Below are positions 12,055-22,805 of a stretch of DNA of 64,000 nucleotides, piece after piece; position 1 is the stretch's first letter, and each line of letters opens with the position of its first letter. A program made the translations under genes and the position numbers. Location of the stretch: NCBI GenBank assembly GCA_028023455.1, contig JAQFVV010012398.1, forward strand, positions 9,198,682 through 9,262,681. The letters are read 5' to 3'. The notes under the pieces were generated by a model. The model was not told where the DNA came from, made no database searches, and saw nothing but the letters and a program-made list of their open reading frames with translations. Origin of the DNA: Epiperipatus broadwayi. Lineage: Eukaryota > Onychophora > Udeonychophora > Euonychophora > Peripatidae.

Positions 12055-14193
12055 ATTTAATCAGAATGCACATATGTTGGAATGTGTGGAAATGGAGAGA
12101 AGATAATCTGAACTACACAAGTGGCTTGACTAATAATAAAATATTTAATAAAACATTTAATGAACAGTAAATTACTTAGATATTTAGTTGAATGCTTTTA
12201 TTAATAAATTACATATTATACATTAACAAATATATTTGGTGGGTTAGATTAAAGGTGCCAATCATTTGATCGCAAAACATACACATTTTGAATTAATGCT
12301 TTAGCGGTGGCTCTGAAAGGTGATGATGAGCGTACAAACTTATGAAGCATTCTAGGAATAATGATACTTATTATACAATCTATTTTCACACTGTTTCAGT
12401 TGTGAAAATCAAAAATATATTTTAAAAATGGTTTAATTATGGAATACAACATTTGTGCGGATTTAGTAAAATAATATACATTTAAATTAGGTATCTTTCA
12501 TTAGTGAACATAATAATTTTTAACCACTCTTTGAATTCAACTTTTAAAAAAAAAAAAAGAATGCTTTGTTTTCTAACATATTTATACTCTTAAATAAATG
12601 GGATGATTTACGATGGTGGAATTTTACAAAAATGAGAAAAATATTATTAATTAGAATAATCATGATTATTGGAAAGACATATATATATATATATATACAT
12701 AAGCAAGTGCAAGTTTATGATTACAGCATCAAAATAAGGTCAGTAATTAACTAAATTAATACTAATAAGAAAAGCAGCAGGGCCAATATAAAGACAGAAG
12801 AATCTGAAGTAATGTCATGCTTTCAAACGAAGTAGCTAAGAGTCCCTTTTCTTGGGTACTGCTTAGAGGAGTTTAATTAGACTTGGCGTGGTCCCCAGGG
12901 TTCTCTAGGTGACTGACGTGAGAGGCCTGTTATACGAAAATAGTCCCTGGAAGGTCAACTAACCGCAGGACAGGGCATGAAGAAAATCTATGGGTCTGAA
13001 TTTATCGGGACCCTTCAAATGAGAAGCACGTAATAGTTAATGAACAAAACCCTATATCAGCAACACAACTTAATATTGTCTTTAATGACATTAAAGGGAA
13101 ATCAATATTTTAAAATGCATGAATCTCACTCGAATGCTATAATTAAGGCAGTGAACCCAATGCTATGTAATATATATAGGAATGATTTAATTTGTACTAA
13201 ATATGTTTTAAGAATTACCCCTTCCCTTTCCCTTTTTTGTTATTTAACAGACTGAAATCCCACCCTTGCGAATTTTGTAATTTTGCAAATAATCAAATCT
13301 TTGAAATTCCAAGAGTATAGCTTTATAATATATATATAATATAAAAACAATAATAAGAAAAACATCATCTTTTCAGAATTAAAAAAAAATATATATATAT
13401 TTGATAGCGTTAATTTTTCGGGAATAATAAAATTATACCTAGAGAATATATACATTTCTTTTAAACATTTTTAAGAAAATCATATAATTGAAATAACCTG
13501 AGAAACAATCTTGTGAGCATATTAATTAAAAAAAATATGTAAATTTAATTCAAAAAGGAGGGGATTTTACTAACCTCGACTCAAAGAGTTTAAGTAGATA
13601 GGGCAAAATAACTTTATATATTAAGCTCACAAGATTGTCTAGATTGGCAACTTGAAAATAATAAAATACGACAGTTTAAAATTATGAAAGGAACTGCACC
13701 AATATTAAAGAAATAAGAGCAGACTTTATGTATAAAAGAAAGCAAATTTACATTAATAGTTATAAAGAAAACATTTAATTTAACAATTGAAAATGAAACC
13801 CGGAGAGTTGAGGTGAAGATTAATTTAGAAGGAGTAAGAGGTAAAGTTCATATGTGGTTTTTAGATTAATTACCTTGCTATCTTAATGAATCCATTTTAA
13901 CAGTTTGGCTCCAGCATGAAATATTAACATGGTTGAAATCATTTTATGGCAAGTGTCCATTAGGCATTCTTTTATTCTTAAATCATATTTTGGGGCATCA
14001 GTGAGATGACTATTCAAGATGAGATTGACCAGCAAAGGCAAGGAAGGTGATTAGCTTTCTACTCGTCCAACATTTTGGAAAAAAAAAATAGCGTGGAGTA
14101 TCTTTACAACAGCTTTTCTGCCCTTAGGTATGTGAGGAATGCTTTTAGTGTTCCTTTTTTTTTCAATTTCATTTCTTTAACTTATTGTTTTAG
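12055..14193. other. AT-rich DNA with one GC-richer patch
   Basis: No gene is supported. The patch at about 12840-13030 is GC-richer (GGTCCCCAGGG, GAGAGGCCTG words) and non-coding, and I do not recognise it. A short inverted pair, ACAATCTTGTGAGC at 13505-13518 against GCTCACAAGATTGT at 13625-13638, bounds a 134-bp MITE-like unit. Confidence 0.45.
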
Positions 14194-14408
14194 AGATGCA
14201 ACTGTTAGATAATTTGTCCAAAAAATATTCAAATCCATTTCCACATTAGAAATAGATTTGATAAAATGTTAATGGCAAAAGTATAACTCCTTAATTGAAT
14301 TTCCCTTTTTACTTTTAGTGTAGTATAATTAAACATCCTTTCCCACAATTAGATAATAGAACATTTCCACCCTTTTAGTTATTTTTGGACAATTTACAGT
14401 TGCATACT
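14194..14408 (+). mobile_element. MITE family M1, copy 1
   Basis: The unit is about 215 bp with inverted ends: GATGCAACTGTTAGAT...TTGTCCA on the left and TGGACAATTTACAGTTGCAT on the right. A second copy in inverse orientation lies at 29602-29816 and shares the inner block AAATAGATTTGA and the outer block CCAAGATGG beside the right end. It encodes no protein. Terminal inversions and a second copy make a non-autonomous DNA transposon likely. Confidence 0.7.
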
Positions 14409-14525
14409 CCATCTTGGATTTTTAAAAGAAAAATATAGTTTTTAATAAATTTAAACAAAAGTTATTTTTTTATGAACTTAAAACAATATTGATAAAATTA
14501 ATATAGTGTTAGTAATTGATCTCAT

Positions 14526-14554
14526 TATATATATATATATATATATATATATAA

Positions 14555-14598
<44 letters not shown>
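14526..14598. repeat. (AT)n microsatellite
   Basis: Two long AT dinucleotide tracts are separated by ATAATGATAT. Such tracts recur through the window (for example at 45841-45907). Confidence 0.95.
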
Positions 14599-14600
<2 letters not shown>

Positions 14601-15102
14601 GAGCTGCACTCAATAGATTTTGATTTTAATAAAAGAATTAATGATAAATAGTAAAAAAAAATATTTAGAGCTAAATTTTATAATCTTTTAGGTGCACATT
14701 CCAAACACATATATAAAATAAATATACATTAATATAGGAGTGGAAGGGAACAAAGTTTAAACATGGGTTAGTAATTTGGTGGGTATGAAGGGCCATGAAA
14801 CTAACTGCTACAGTATAGAAGTAAAAGAAAATATTTTATTGAATGTGTGTTAATGTAAGGATATTTTATAACTAAGATGTATGTAAGATTAGTTGAATTT
14901 TTTAGTAGTTTGCTACTAAAAAATTTTTTTTAATTTAAGAAAGAGTAATTTATTTGAGGAAAAAGATTATGTTTTGGAGGCCTATGGTCAAAAAACCTAT
15001 GGCTATCGATCAATCATCATTGAAAGAAAATAAATATTTTATTCTTCTATGTAAAGGGATTTGAAGAGTAGGAGAGGAAGTATAAAGTTAAATATAGAGT
15101 AG

Positions 15103-16060
15103 GTGACTTGGCAAATAAGGAATATGGATCTCATTTGTATTCCACAATGCATATATAATGATCAGAAAGAAATTAGGCATGCTGTGGTAGAGTGTACTGT
15201 CTGTGATGAGGTTTATCACTCAAAATGTTTAAATAACACTAGGAAGGATGTAACAGTTTATGGTTATGTAGACAGATGTGTAAATGTGATAAAAGAGGTG
15301 AAAAGTGGTTTCTAAGTGTATATAATTTAAATAGAAAGTCAGGAGAAATAAAGCAAAATGTAACTGAGAAAGATAGGATAGAGTATGATTGTAGTGGAAT
15401 GACAGGAGATATGATGGGAAAAATTAGTAGTGAAATGTAGATGCTTAGCCTAAGAATAAGTAAGATAGAGGAAGAGTTAAAGGGAGTAGAAGAAAAATTG
15501 AAATCATTAGAGATGAAGTGTGAGCAGATGAAGGAATATTGAGTAGTAATGATAAGAAAGAAGTAGATAAAAAAGTTCAGAAGGTGGTAGAGAATGTTAC
15601 AGATGAAGCAGAGAAAGTAGACTACGAATCAATATTGATAGGAGATTCATTAATTAGAAAGTATGGGATATAATTGCAAGAAAAAATAGAAACAGGTATG
15701 TAAGAGTATGTTGCCTGGAGTTAGGATTAAGGATAAAGTAAAGAAGCAAGAGAGTAGAGAGGTGTATGTTATGGTAGGGACTAATAATTTGTCAGAACTA
15801 TCTGAGAGAGTAATGGATGAGTACATAGAATTGATTAGGAATTTGAGTAAGATTAAAGGAAGAGTAGGAATAGTTGGATTATTGCCAAGATTTGACAAGA
15901 GGTATATGTTAGATAGGGCATATTCTATAAATGAGAAATTGGAAAAATTGTATGAGAGAAATGATGTCATGTTTGTGGATATGTGGATTTTTTTAATGGA
16001 AAGAGGAAGTTATATAGTAAAGATGGATTGCACTTAGGAAAACAAGGAGTGAAGTTTTAG
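15103..16060 (+). pseudogene. LINE ORF1 remnant: PHD finger, coiled coil, SGNH hydrolase
   Basis: The frame from 15103 gives a PHD-like zinc finger: Cys12, Cys16, Cys31, Cys34, His39, Cys42 and Cys59, with the eighth ligand missing. At about 15437-15540 a Lys/Glu-rich heptad-like stretch follows. The SGNH domain is spread over two frames. Block I, IGDSLIRK, with the catalytic Ser, is at 15638-15661. Block III, VGTNNL, is at 15774-15791. Block V, DGLHLGKQG, with the Asp and His, is at 16022-16048. In the family this ORF binds the element RNA and the hydrolase may act on membranes or lipids. Here at least two frameshifts and several stops break it. Confidence 0.85.
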
Positions 16061-16202
16061 TTAGGGACTTTTGATTTATAAAGAATATAGTTCAAGAAAC
16101 TTATAAAGGGGGTGGTGGTTTACGTAGCAGTGTTATCAGAAAGAAAAATGGACAGGCTATAAGAAATAATCAAAGGGTAGCTTATTTAGGTATAAATGTA
16201 GA

Positions 16203-16914
16203 TTGGAGAAAGAATGGGTCTGTAAAATTAATGGTAAGCAAGTTATTTATAAATATAATGGAGAAGAAAGAGTCAAAAGAATTTATAAAAGAGTAATTAG
16301 GAAAGAAGAAATTATTAAAATTGGGTATTTGAATATGCAAAATGGTAGGAGACCAGAAAAGTGGCTGGAATTAAACAAAACAATTAAAAATAAAGGATTT
16401 GAGGCATTAGCAATAGTGGAAACACATCTACGAGAAGAAGAAGCTATACTGGAAGACTTGGTATGGCAAGGTGAAAATAGAAAAGAAAAAAGGGGTGGTG
16501 GTATAGAAGTTATGTCAAAAAAACATTTAAATACTGTTAAATGTCAAGAACATTTGTAGCTCGAGATAAAATTAGGAAGACAAGAATGGATGGTGGCTAT
16601 AATGTATATAGCCTCTGGAGATAGTCAAACTATAATGGAGTAGAATAGTAGCATATATGAATGCTTAGTTAAAGATATACAGAGTTTCAAATAAAAGGGG
16701 GAACAGAATAATGGTTATAGGTGATATGAATGAGTATATTGAAGAAATTGATGATGTAGGTAATAAGAATGGACAGCTTTTGAAGTGTTTTAGTCAGAAA
16801 ATAAAATTGATCTTTGGAAATTTATCAAATATTTATGAGGGACAATATGCATGGTCTAAAAATAATATTCCACACAATAGATTATGTATTAGGAAAAAAA
16901 GATGGAATGAATAA
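16203..16914 (+). pseudogene. LINE endonuclease (EEP/APE-like) remnant
   Basis: The frame at 16203-16559 carries KIGYLNMQNG near the start of the fold, VETHLREEE (catalytic Glu motif ETHL) and a KRGGGI segment. A second frame at 16711-16914 begins MVIGDMNEYI, matching the GDxN block, and then YAWSKNN, matching the Y-W-N segment before the usual IDY, which is lost to a frameshift. The late SDH motif is not found. In intact elements this domain nicks target DNA for target-primed reverse transcription. The order and spacing fit the CR1/jockey group. Confidence 0.85.
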
Positions 16915-17400
16915 AGTACAGAAAATTAAAGTATTTGATTCTTTATAATAGAAATGGTTAGTAATGTGATGGAAAATACTAATAAAAGTAGAAAGGATAG
17001 TGAAAGATGTGGATGTAGAGTGAATGATAAGAATAAGTTAGAAAAGTATAAAATAAAAGTTGAAGAAACTATGGAAGAGTTGGTTGGGGTTGAATATAAG
17101 GACTGGTGTGGTGAAATAGAAAAGTTGCAAATAGGGTTTTGGGTGAGAATATTCAGAAGAATAAAAGTAATCAGAAAGTGAGAGTTAGTAAAAGTGTAAA
17201 AGAGAGGGGGAAAGCATGCAGAGCATATAAGTGTGCTATTAAGAACAAAGAAAGTGAAAAAGATTTAAGTGCTAAATGGGAAAAGTACTTAGAAAAAAAG
17301 AAGTTGACTAAAATAAATAATTATATAAAGAGAATGAAATTGAATAGTAAACTGTTGGAGGATATAAATAAAAATGGAAAGGATGGGAGTAAAAAAATTT

Positions 17401-17533
17401 GGAAATACATTAAAAGAAGGAATATAGGGGGGGGGGAAATAGTATTACTAGATGATGAGGAGCAAAACATTTTGAAAATACATTAAAAGAAGGAATGTAG
17501 GAGAGAGAGAAATAGTATTACTAGATGATGAGG
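17401..17533 (+). repeat. 73-bp tandem duplication inside the LINE
   Basis: The 60-bp block at 17401-17460 (ACATTAAAAGAAGGAAT ... CTAGATGATGAGG) recurs at 17474-17533, giving a 73-bp period. The first copy has a run of ten G (17427-17436) where the second has GGAGAGAGAG. The period is not a multiple of three, so it adds another frameshift. Confidence 0.9.
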
Positions 17534-17689
17534 GAATATAGTGTAGCTCTAGAGAATAATTAGAGATAATCTTAAATAAGTATATAATGGGTATAGAAAA
17601 GGTGTTAGATGTGAAGGACAGAGTAATAGAAAATATGAAATCATATAGTAATGGGAATATATATGATCTACAGAAAATGAACTGAATGA

Positions 17690-18600
17690 AGCAGGTAAGA
17701 AATTGAAAGGTGGAAAGGCAAGAAGTTTGGATGGATGGGCAGTAGAGATGGTAACGAATTTAGGGCAGAGGGCAAAATTAAAACTTTTATCATATTTTAA
17801 TAAGATGGCACAGAGGAGAGATTTTTCGGGTAAGTGGAGTAATACAAGAATAAGGCTGATATTTAAAGGAAATGATAAAGATCATAAAAAGTTAAACAAT
17901 TACAGACCAATAGTGATAATGTCAATGCAGCATAAAGTTTTTTCATATATGGTGTCTGGAAAGTTTGCAAAATGGATGGACCAAGATAATATAATGGGAG
18001 AAATGCAAGGAGGTTTTTGATCAGATAGGCATATAGGAGATAGTTTATTTGTAGTTACAGAACTTATGGATATAAGTAGGAAAACAGATAGACAGTTATA
18101 TATGGTTTTTATAGATATAGAGAAGGCATATGATAGAGTAAATAGAAATAGATTATGGGTAAGTTTAGTAAATTTGGGAATGGATGGAGCTTTAGTAGAT
18201 ATTATTACAAAATTATATGAGAATAATTACTATACATATCAATTAGGGAATATAGAATCAGTTAAAGTTAAATAGTGGTGGAACTAAGGCAATGATGCCA
18301 TCTGTTACCTATTTTATTTTTGTTATATTTGAAAGAAATGGAGAGAGCAATAAAAAGACTAGAAAGAGAGGTAAAGATATCAATAATAGGTGACAAGGGA
18401 TTGTATATATTGTCGGGTCTTTTATTTGAGGATAATGTCTTTTTGTGTGCAGAAAGAAGGGAAAATATAAAAGTTAGACTGAGAACATGTGCAAAGATAG
18501 ATAAAGAGATGGGGATTAAACTTAGTGAAGAAAAATCAAAACTAATGACGATTAATACTAGGGAAAGAGAAGACAAAGAATTTTGATTGAGGGATAAAAA
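17690..18600 (+). pseudogene. LINE reverse transcriptase remnant
   Basis: Fingers and palm blocks are readable in successive frames: GKARSLDGWAVEM, RLIFKGNDKDHKKLNNYRPI (RT block with the YRP core), QGGF, then FIDIEKAYDRV at about 18108-18140 with the first catalytic Asp. The second catalytic block, usually FADD, reads FEDN at about 18424-18438, so the second Asp is changed to Asn. A stop follows QGGF and further stops break the thumb. The element is therefore dead both by frame and at the active site. Confidence 0.9.
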
Positions 18601-18764
18601 ATTAAGTGTAGTGAATAGATATAATTATTTAGGAATCATCTTAAGTAATCAGAGAAATTGCTTGGATGAATGAGAGAAAAAAATGATAAATGAAGCAAAA
18701 AAAGAAAGGGATTGATAAAAAGTTTCTCATATAATAAATATGATGTAGCTACAATTGTATAGGA

Positions 18765-19560
18765 GTGGCAGTAGCAGAGTTAACATATGGTAATGATGCA
18801 TTATGTGTTAGTAAAGGAGTATTAGATCATTTAGAAAAAGTACAAAGAGAAGTAGGAAGACATGCAGGTGTGTGGATGGCAAAGGAGGCAATTGAAGAAG
18901 AAATAGAATGGTCAAATTTTTATATGAGAGATGCAAAAAGCAAAATGAAAATGTTTGGTAGATTGCAATTTATGGATAATAAAAAAAATAGCCAAAATAG
19001 TATTTAATTGGGTTATAAGTAAAAGATGGGTGAGAAAGGTAATGTGATATGCAGAAGATTTGGATAAAGAATTTATGTCAGTATGTTTATACAAAAGATG
19101 GGATGATTGTGTTAGAAGAATTGTTGAGTGTTATAGTATAAAGGAATGGGATAAAAGAATAGATGCATTAATAAAAAATAGGGAGTTGGAGAGATGAAGA
19201 ACTAGTATGGAGAGTAAAAAGAGTTTAAATATTTATAGAAGTAAACAGAATATTGGGTGTGAATTAATTTACGATAATTGCAAGGAAAGTAGTTCACTGT
19301 TTAAGGCTCGAAAGGGATCTTTAGCCACAAGGAAATATACACATAAATGGAAAAATATGAGTGATTTAGTCTGCTAATTGTGTAAGGAATGCATAGAAAA
19401 TATTAGGTATTAATTGAATGTAAATACCTGAAAACAGAAATAGTACAAATAATGAAATTGTGGAAGAATAAATATAAATGAAGTAATTATACAGAAAGTG
19501 GGTTATTGGTTTTTATGCTGGGTAAGGATTACATTCATGAAAGTCTGGATTTACAGTTCC
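18765..19560 (+). pseudogene. LINE C-terminal domain remnant
   Basis: The frame 18765-19007 (AVAELTYGNDALCVSKG...LDHLEKVQREVGRHAGVW) matches the region after the RT thumb in LINEs of this type, where a LExxQR-like helix is usual. Later fragments in other frames (for example WDDCVRRIVECY-like near 19100 and YDNCKESS-like near 19270) continue to about 19560, where similarity fades at the probable 3' end. A clear poly(A) or target duplication is not visible. Confidence 0.7.
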
Positions 19561-19737
19561 AGATCCTACTTCTTGGTCATTGGCTTCCATAATGATAAAT
19601 GTAGGTATATATACGTAAGACTGACTTATTAACTTATTTTAAACAATATATAGAATTTAAACAATTAAATGATATTTCATTATTAACAAGCTATATTCAT
19701 TCATTTTTCTGAAGGTTTGTAATGATGGTATATTATA

Positions 19738-19990
19738 AGATGTGATATGTTGGATTATTTCCATCATTTATGAGTGAATGTTGAATGTACAGAAAATTTT
19801 AAACTTTATTTAAACTTTCCAAATACAAACAACTTGTTAGTAATAACACACAAATAGACAATACAGGTTAGCAATTACACAATATTTCAAGTAATATTAT
19901 TCTCCACTCTTCTTCAGGTGTTGTTGGCCTATATGCACAGTGATAATATTTACTTAGAGGTTGAACTCACACCTTTATTGGTATGATAGT
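19738..19990 (-). repeat. Left inverted flank of the Penelope-like element
   Basis: This stretch is the reverse complement of 20636-20888 with moderate divergence. Shared words include GATGTGATATGTTG/CAACATATCACATC, CTTCTTCAGGTGTTG and GGCCTATATGCACAGTGA. A third copy is at 56735-56905. Read on the minus strand it has a CTGAAGAAGAG...ACTCAAAA segment that resembles a degenerate hammerhead core, as expected of the pseudo-LTRs of Penelope-like elements. Confidence 0.7.
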
Positions 19991-20056
19991 GTATCCATAA
20001 TAATATTTACTTAGAGGTTGAACTCACACCTTTATTGGTATGATAGTGTATCCATA
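19943..20056. repeat. 57-bp perfect tandem duplication
   Basis: The 57-bp unit beginning ATAATATTTACTTAGAGG at 19943 is repeated without visible change from 20000. It sits at the inner edge of the left flank. Exact identity points to a recent event. Confidence 0.95.
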
Positions 20057-20450
20057 CATACCAGAAATGGCGGACAAATTAAAGAAAACCTGCAGTCAAT
20101 ATAACATTAGAACTGCTTTCCAAAGCCATTCCACACTTTGAGGAATGCTTACTTCTACTAAACCTAAACTGGAAATGCTGAAAAACAAAAACTGCATGTA
20201 TGAAATACCATGTGAATGTGGAAGGAAATACATTGGTGAGACCTGTCGTCCTGTTGAGCAGTGATAAAGGAGCACAAACCAATGGTTAAAAGAGAAAAAA
20301 CAGATGTCTACCATAGCAGATCATGTATGTACTAATGACCATATGCTTAAATGGGAAAATACAAAGATATTGGATAAAGAGGAAAAATGCATAGAAGAAA
20401 ATTCAAGGAAGATGCTCACATGACAATGGTAAATAATCCTATAAGTCAAC
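20040..20450 (+). pseudogene. Penelope-like element, GIY-YIG endonuclease remnant
   Basis: The plus strand reads IPEMADKLKKTCSQYNIRTAF, a stop, then in another frame MYEIPCECGRKYIGETCRPV. A KEH block follows after a stop, and ADHVCTNDHMLKWENTKIL after another shift. The IPC-C-YIGET-R...EH...H series is the GIY-YIG domain found at the C-terminus of Penelope-like retroelement proteins. Only this end remains. The reverse transcriptase that should lie upstream is absent. At least two frameshifts and two stops are present. Confidence 0.88.
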
Positions 20451-20635
20451 CCAGTGTGGCAATACACAATGTATGGAAGCCTCTAATTAATCTTGCTCTT
20501 AGGAAAAAATAAAAATAATAATAATAAGGCTTGTTATAGGAAAAAAAATTGAAGGACTCAGGAGGATTTGAACCAACCCTCATATATAAATATATCAAAT
20601 TTCTACTATATGTTGCCTTTGACAGAATAGCTCAA

Positions 20636-20888
20636 TTGGCAGAGTGTTTGCATTAAAATTCAATATTCAAGAATCTAAAGATGTGAGTTCAACTTCTAAG
20701 TGAATATTGTCACTGTGCATATAGGCCAGCAACACCTGAAGAAGAGTGGAGAATAATACTACTCAAAATGTTGTGTAATTACTAATCTGTATTGTCTATT
20801 TGTGTGATATTACTAACAAGTTGTTTTCTGTACATTTAACATTCACTCATTAATGATGGAAATAGTTCAACATATCACATCTATGGTG
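20636..20888 (+). repeat. Right inverted flank, with tRNA-like head
   Basis: This is the partner of 19738-19990 in inverse orientation. Its outer part holds AATAGCTCAATTGGCAGAGTG, an A-box-like tRNA sequence, and GTGAGTTCAACTTC, a B-box-like word, about 45 nt apart. The body continues with CACCTGAAGAAGAGTGG. The tRNA-like head could be a captured pol III promoter or part of a SINE. The downstream body is that of the Penelope-like flank. Confidence 0.65.
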
Positions 20889-20889
20889 G

Positions 20890-22419
20890 GATACTCAAGA
20901 TTCTGTTAAATTTAATTTTATAATAATTTTGGCTAACTTATTTGATAATAAAGATAACTTATGCATTTGGTTGCTAGCTCCTTAAAAGTAATATAAATGT
21001 GAGATAATGATCTAAAAACTAACCAACTTATTTTTTAGATGTTTACATTGGTAACCTGAACAAGTACATCTCATACCAATAGCATAATATAAATGAAATA
21101 GTTTATTTATTATTAATAAATATTCTATAAACATTCTATAAAATAGGATAAAACAAAGTTTTATATGAATATTTGTGTAAGATGTTTAAACCTGTAGTGA
21201 TGTGAGACAAGAGACTTATTTTAATAACTATGAGAAACCATATATATATATTTTAACTAAATCTTATTAAAAGTATATTAAATGAGAACTTTAATTTATT
21301 ATGATTTAATAATACAATAGGTATATGAAATCTAAATAAGTTATTCATAAGTGTATCGGAAGATGCTAATTTATAGTTTGGAACATTTGTGATTGATTTC
21401 TCTTAGTTCTGCTCATATCATTCATTCTTAAAGAAAATGAATTAATATAATTAATTAAACATTATAAATTTCGACTAAGACTGAACAATCTATAAAATTC
21501 TGGTCTTTATATTTTATAAATATCCAATATTAATAGAACACAATTATCCAGAAACATTGTTAAAGTTTTTTATTAATAAGTGATGTGGTTTTACATGAAG
21601 AACCTTTGATAATAATAAACAATTCATACAATTATTACACAAGTGTATTTGCAGTATGTGTTGCATATGGTTAAATTTTAGTTTCAAAATATTTGCATGA
21701 TTTAGTTATTTTAATTGTTTCTGGAAGCAACTATAAGCAGCTATGCTTTAGCTATCTGATGTCCAATAATCTTTAAATATAATATGTATGCAAGCCTAAA
21801 AGCTATTCTCAATAAATCCAGTTGATAAGTACAAAACAATCTGCTAAGCAATAACGAGATACGGTAACCAAGGTAAATAAAATGAAAAATCGATGTTTCT
21901 TTATAAATAATTATTTCATTTTCTATATATTAGCACTAATACTTAATTTATTTAATATAGATATACAAATCTATTTTATTGGAGGTTAAATAGACAACCA
22001 TTAAATATTTTTGGTGAAATAAACCGATTTTCTAATGCCAGTTTTAAAAGGGATTCGGTTGGCATTAAGTAGCCATTACTGTTGTCTGAAGATAGACATT
22101 AGTTTCCTTTTAAGAAGTTATACCATAGAATTACTTCACATAAAATTATATATATATATATTCTTTTCCGGATAGGGAATAAAAAGTTTATTAGTAGTTC
22201 AATCTTCTTTTGCAGTAAATAAATATATGTGTAAGAAAATAAGCTTAAAAAAATCTATCATTTTGTTGAATAATGCAATCATTGTTGCTATAGTTAAATT
22301 TTTGATTGGCTCATGGTTATCTTTAGAAAATTTTATTAAGCAATTATCATTGTTACTAAACACATTATTATAACTGGAATACAGGCTGATTATATATATA
22401 TACCTGTATCAATATATGT
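20890..22419. other. AT-rich DNA, no gene
   Basis: Nothing beyond short AT microsatellites (for example near 21242 and 22149) is seen in about 1.5 kb. Confidence 0.5.
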
Positions 22420-22504
22420 AATATATAGGGTATATGAGCGCAGACTTTCACACTACACACCACTCTATCTCATAACACTGATGCACTTGAACACATATAT
22501 GTTG

Positions 22505-22585
22505 AAAAGATAAATAATCACCAATATATGTATTTCATACTAAACCAGCAATCACCAATTGGTCCAGATTATCATCTCTATACAC
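22505..22585 (-). ncRNA. Hammerhead-like motif, core mutated (copy B, left arm)
   Basis: The minus strand reads CCAA-UUGGUGA-UUGCU-GGUUU-AGUAU-GAAA-UACAUAUA-UUGGUGAUUA. The stem I arms and GAAA are kept, but the invariant CUGAUGA is changed to UUGGUGA at two positions, so cleavage is not expected. Confidence 0.6.
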
Positions 22586-22732
22586 ATATGCAATAAGTAC
22601 TCAGACAGTCAATCTTCATACTTTAATGGACGAACTTCAATCCACTCCAAACACCAACTCTTCAATCATCCATCCAATTGAAAATCTGATGATGTCTTAA
22701 TATATATCTGAGCACTTATTGCACATATGTGT

Positions 22733-22805
22733 AGAGATGATAATCTGGACCAACTGATGATTGCTGGTTTAGCGCGAAATATGTATATTGGTGATTATTT
22801 ATCTT
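22733..22805 (+). ncRNA. Hammerhead ribozyme, type I, best copy (copy B, right arm)
   Basis: CUGAUGA is at 22754-22760 and GAAA at 22776-22779. Stem II is UUGCU-GGUUU-AGCGC, with four pairs including one U-G and a U/C mismatch at the closing position. Stem III is very short: AUA and UAU around UG (22779-22786). The predicted cleavage is after A22787 (UA instead of the preferred UC). Stem I pairs ACCAA with UUGGU next to the core. After a bulge (UGG), AGAUGAUAAUC pairs with GAUUAUU(U)AUCU. Open stem I and minimal stem III are typical of retroelement-borne type I hammerheads. Catalysis is inferred only. Confidence 0.72.

Larger units (their letters stand above)
15090..19570 (+). mobile_element. 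Decayed PHD/SGNH-type LINE (CR1/L2-like), near full length
   Basis: Coding remnants in one direction and in LINE order run over about 4.5 kb: PHD finger, coiled-coil stretch, SGNH hydrolase, apurinic-type endonuclease, reverse transcriptase and C-terminal domain. Frames change at least once in every domain and many stops are present, so nothing can be made from it. An esterase-bearing first ORF is known in CR1/L2-group LINEs. The purine-rich coding strand (AGAAG, GGAAAG, ATAGAG words) sets it off from its flanks. A 73-bp tandem duplication lies inside it. A second, 5'-truncated copy begins at about 63690. Confidence 0.9.

Noticed and set aside
20079-20314. Two overlapping minus-strand frames
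   Set aside because: They are the antisense shadow of the Penelope-like GIY-YIG remnant on the plus strand.
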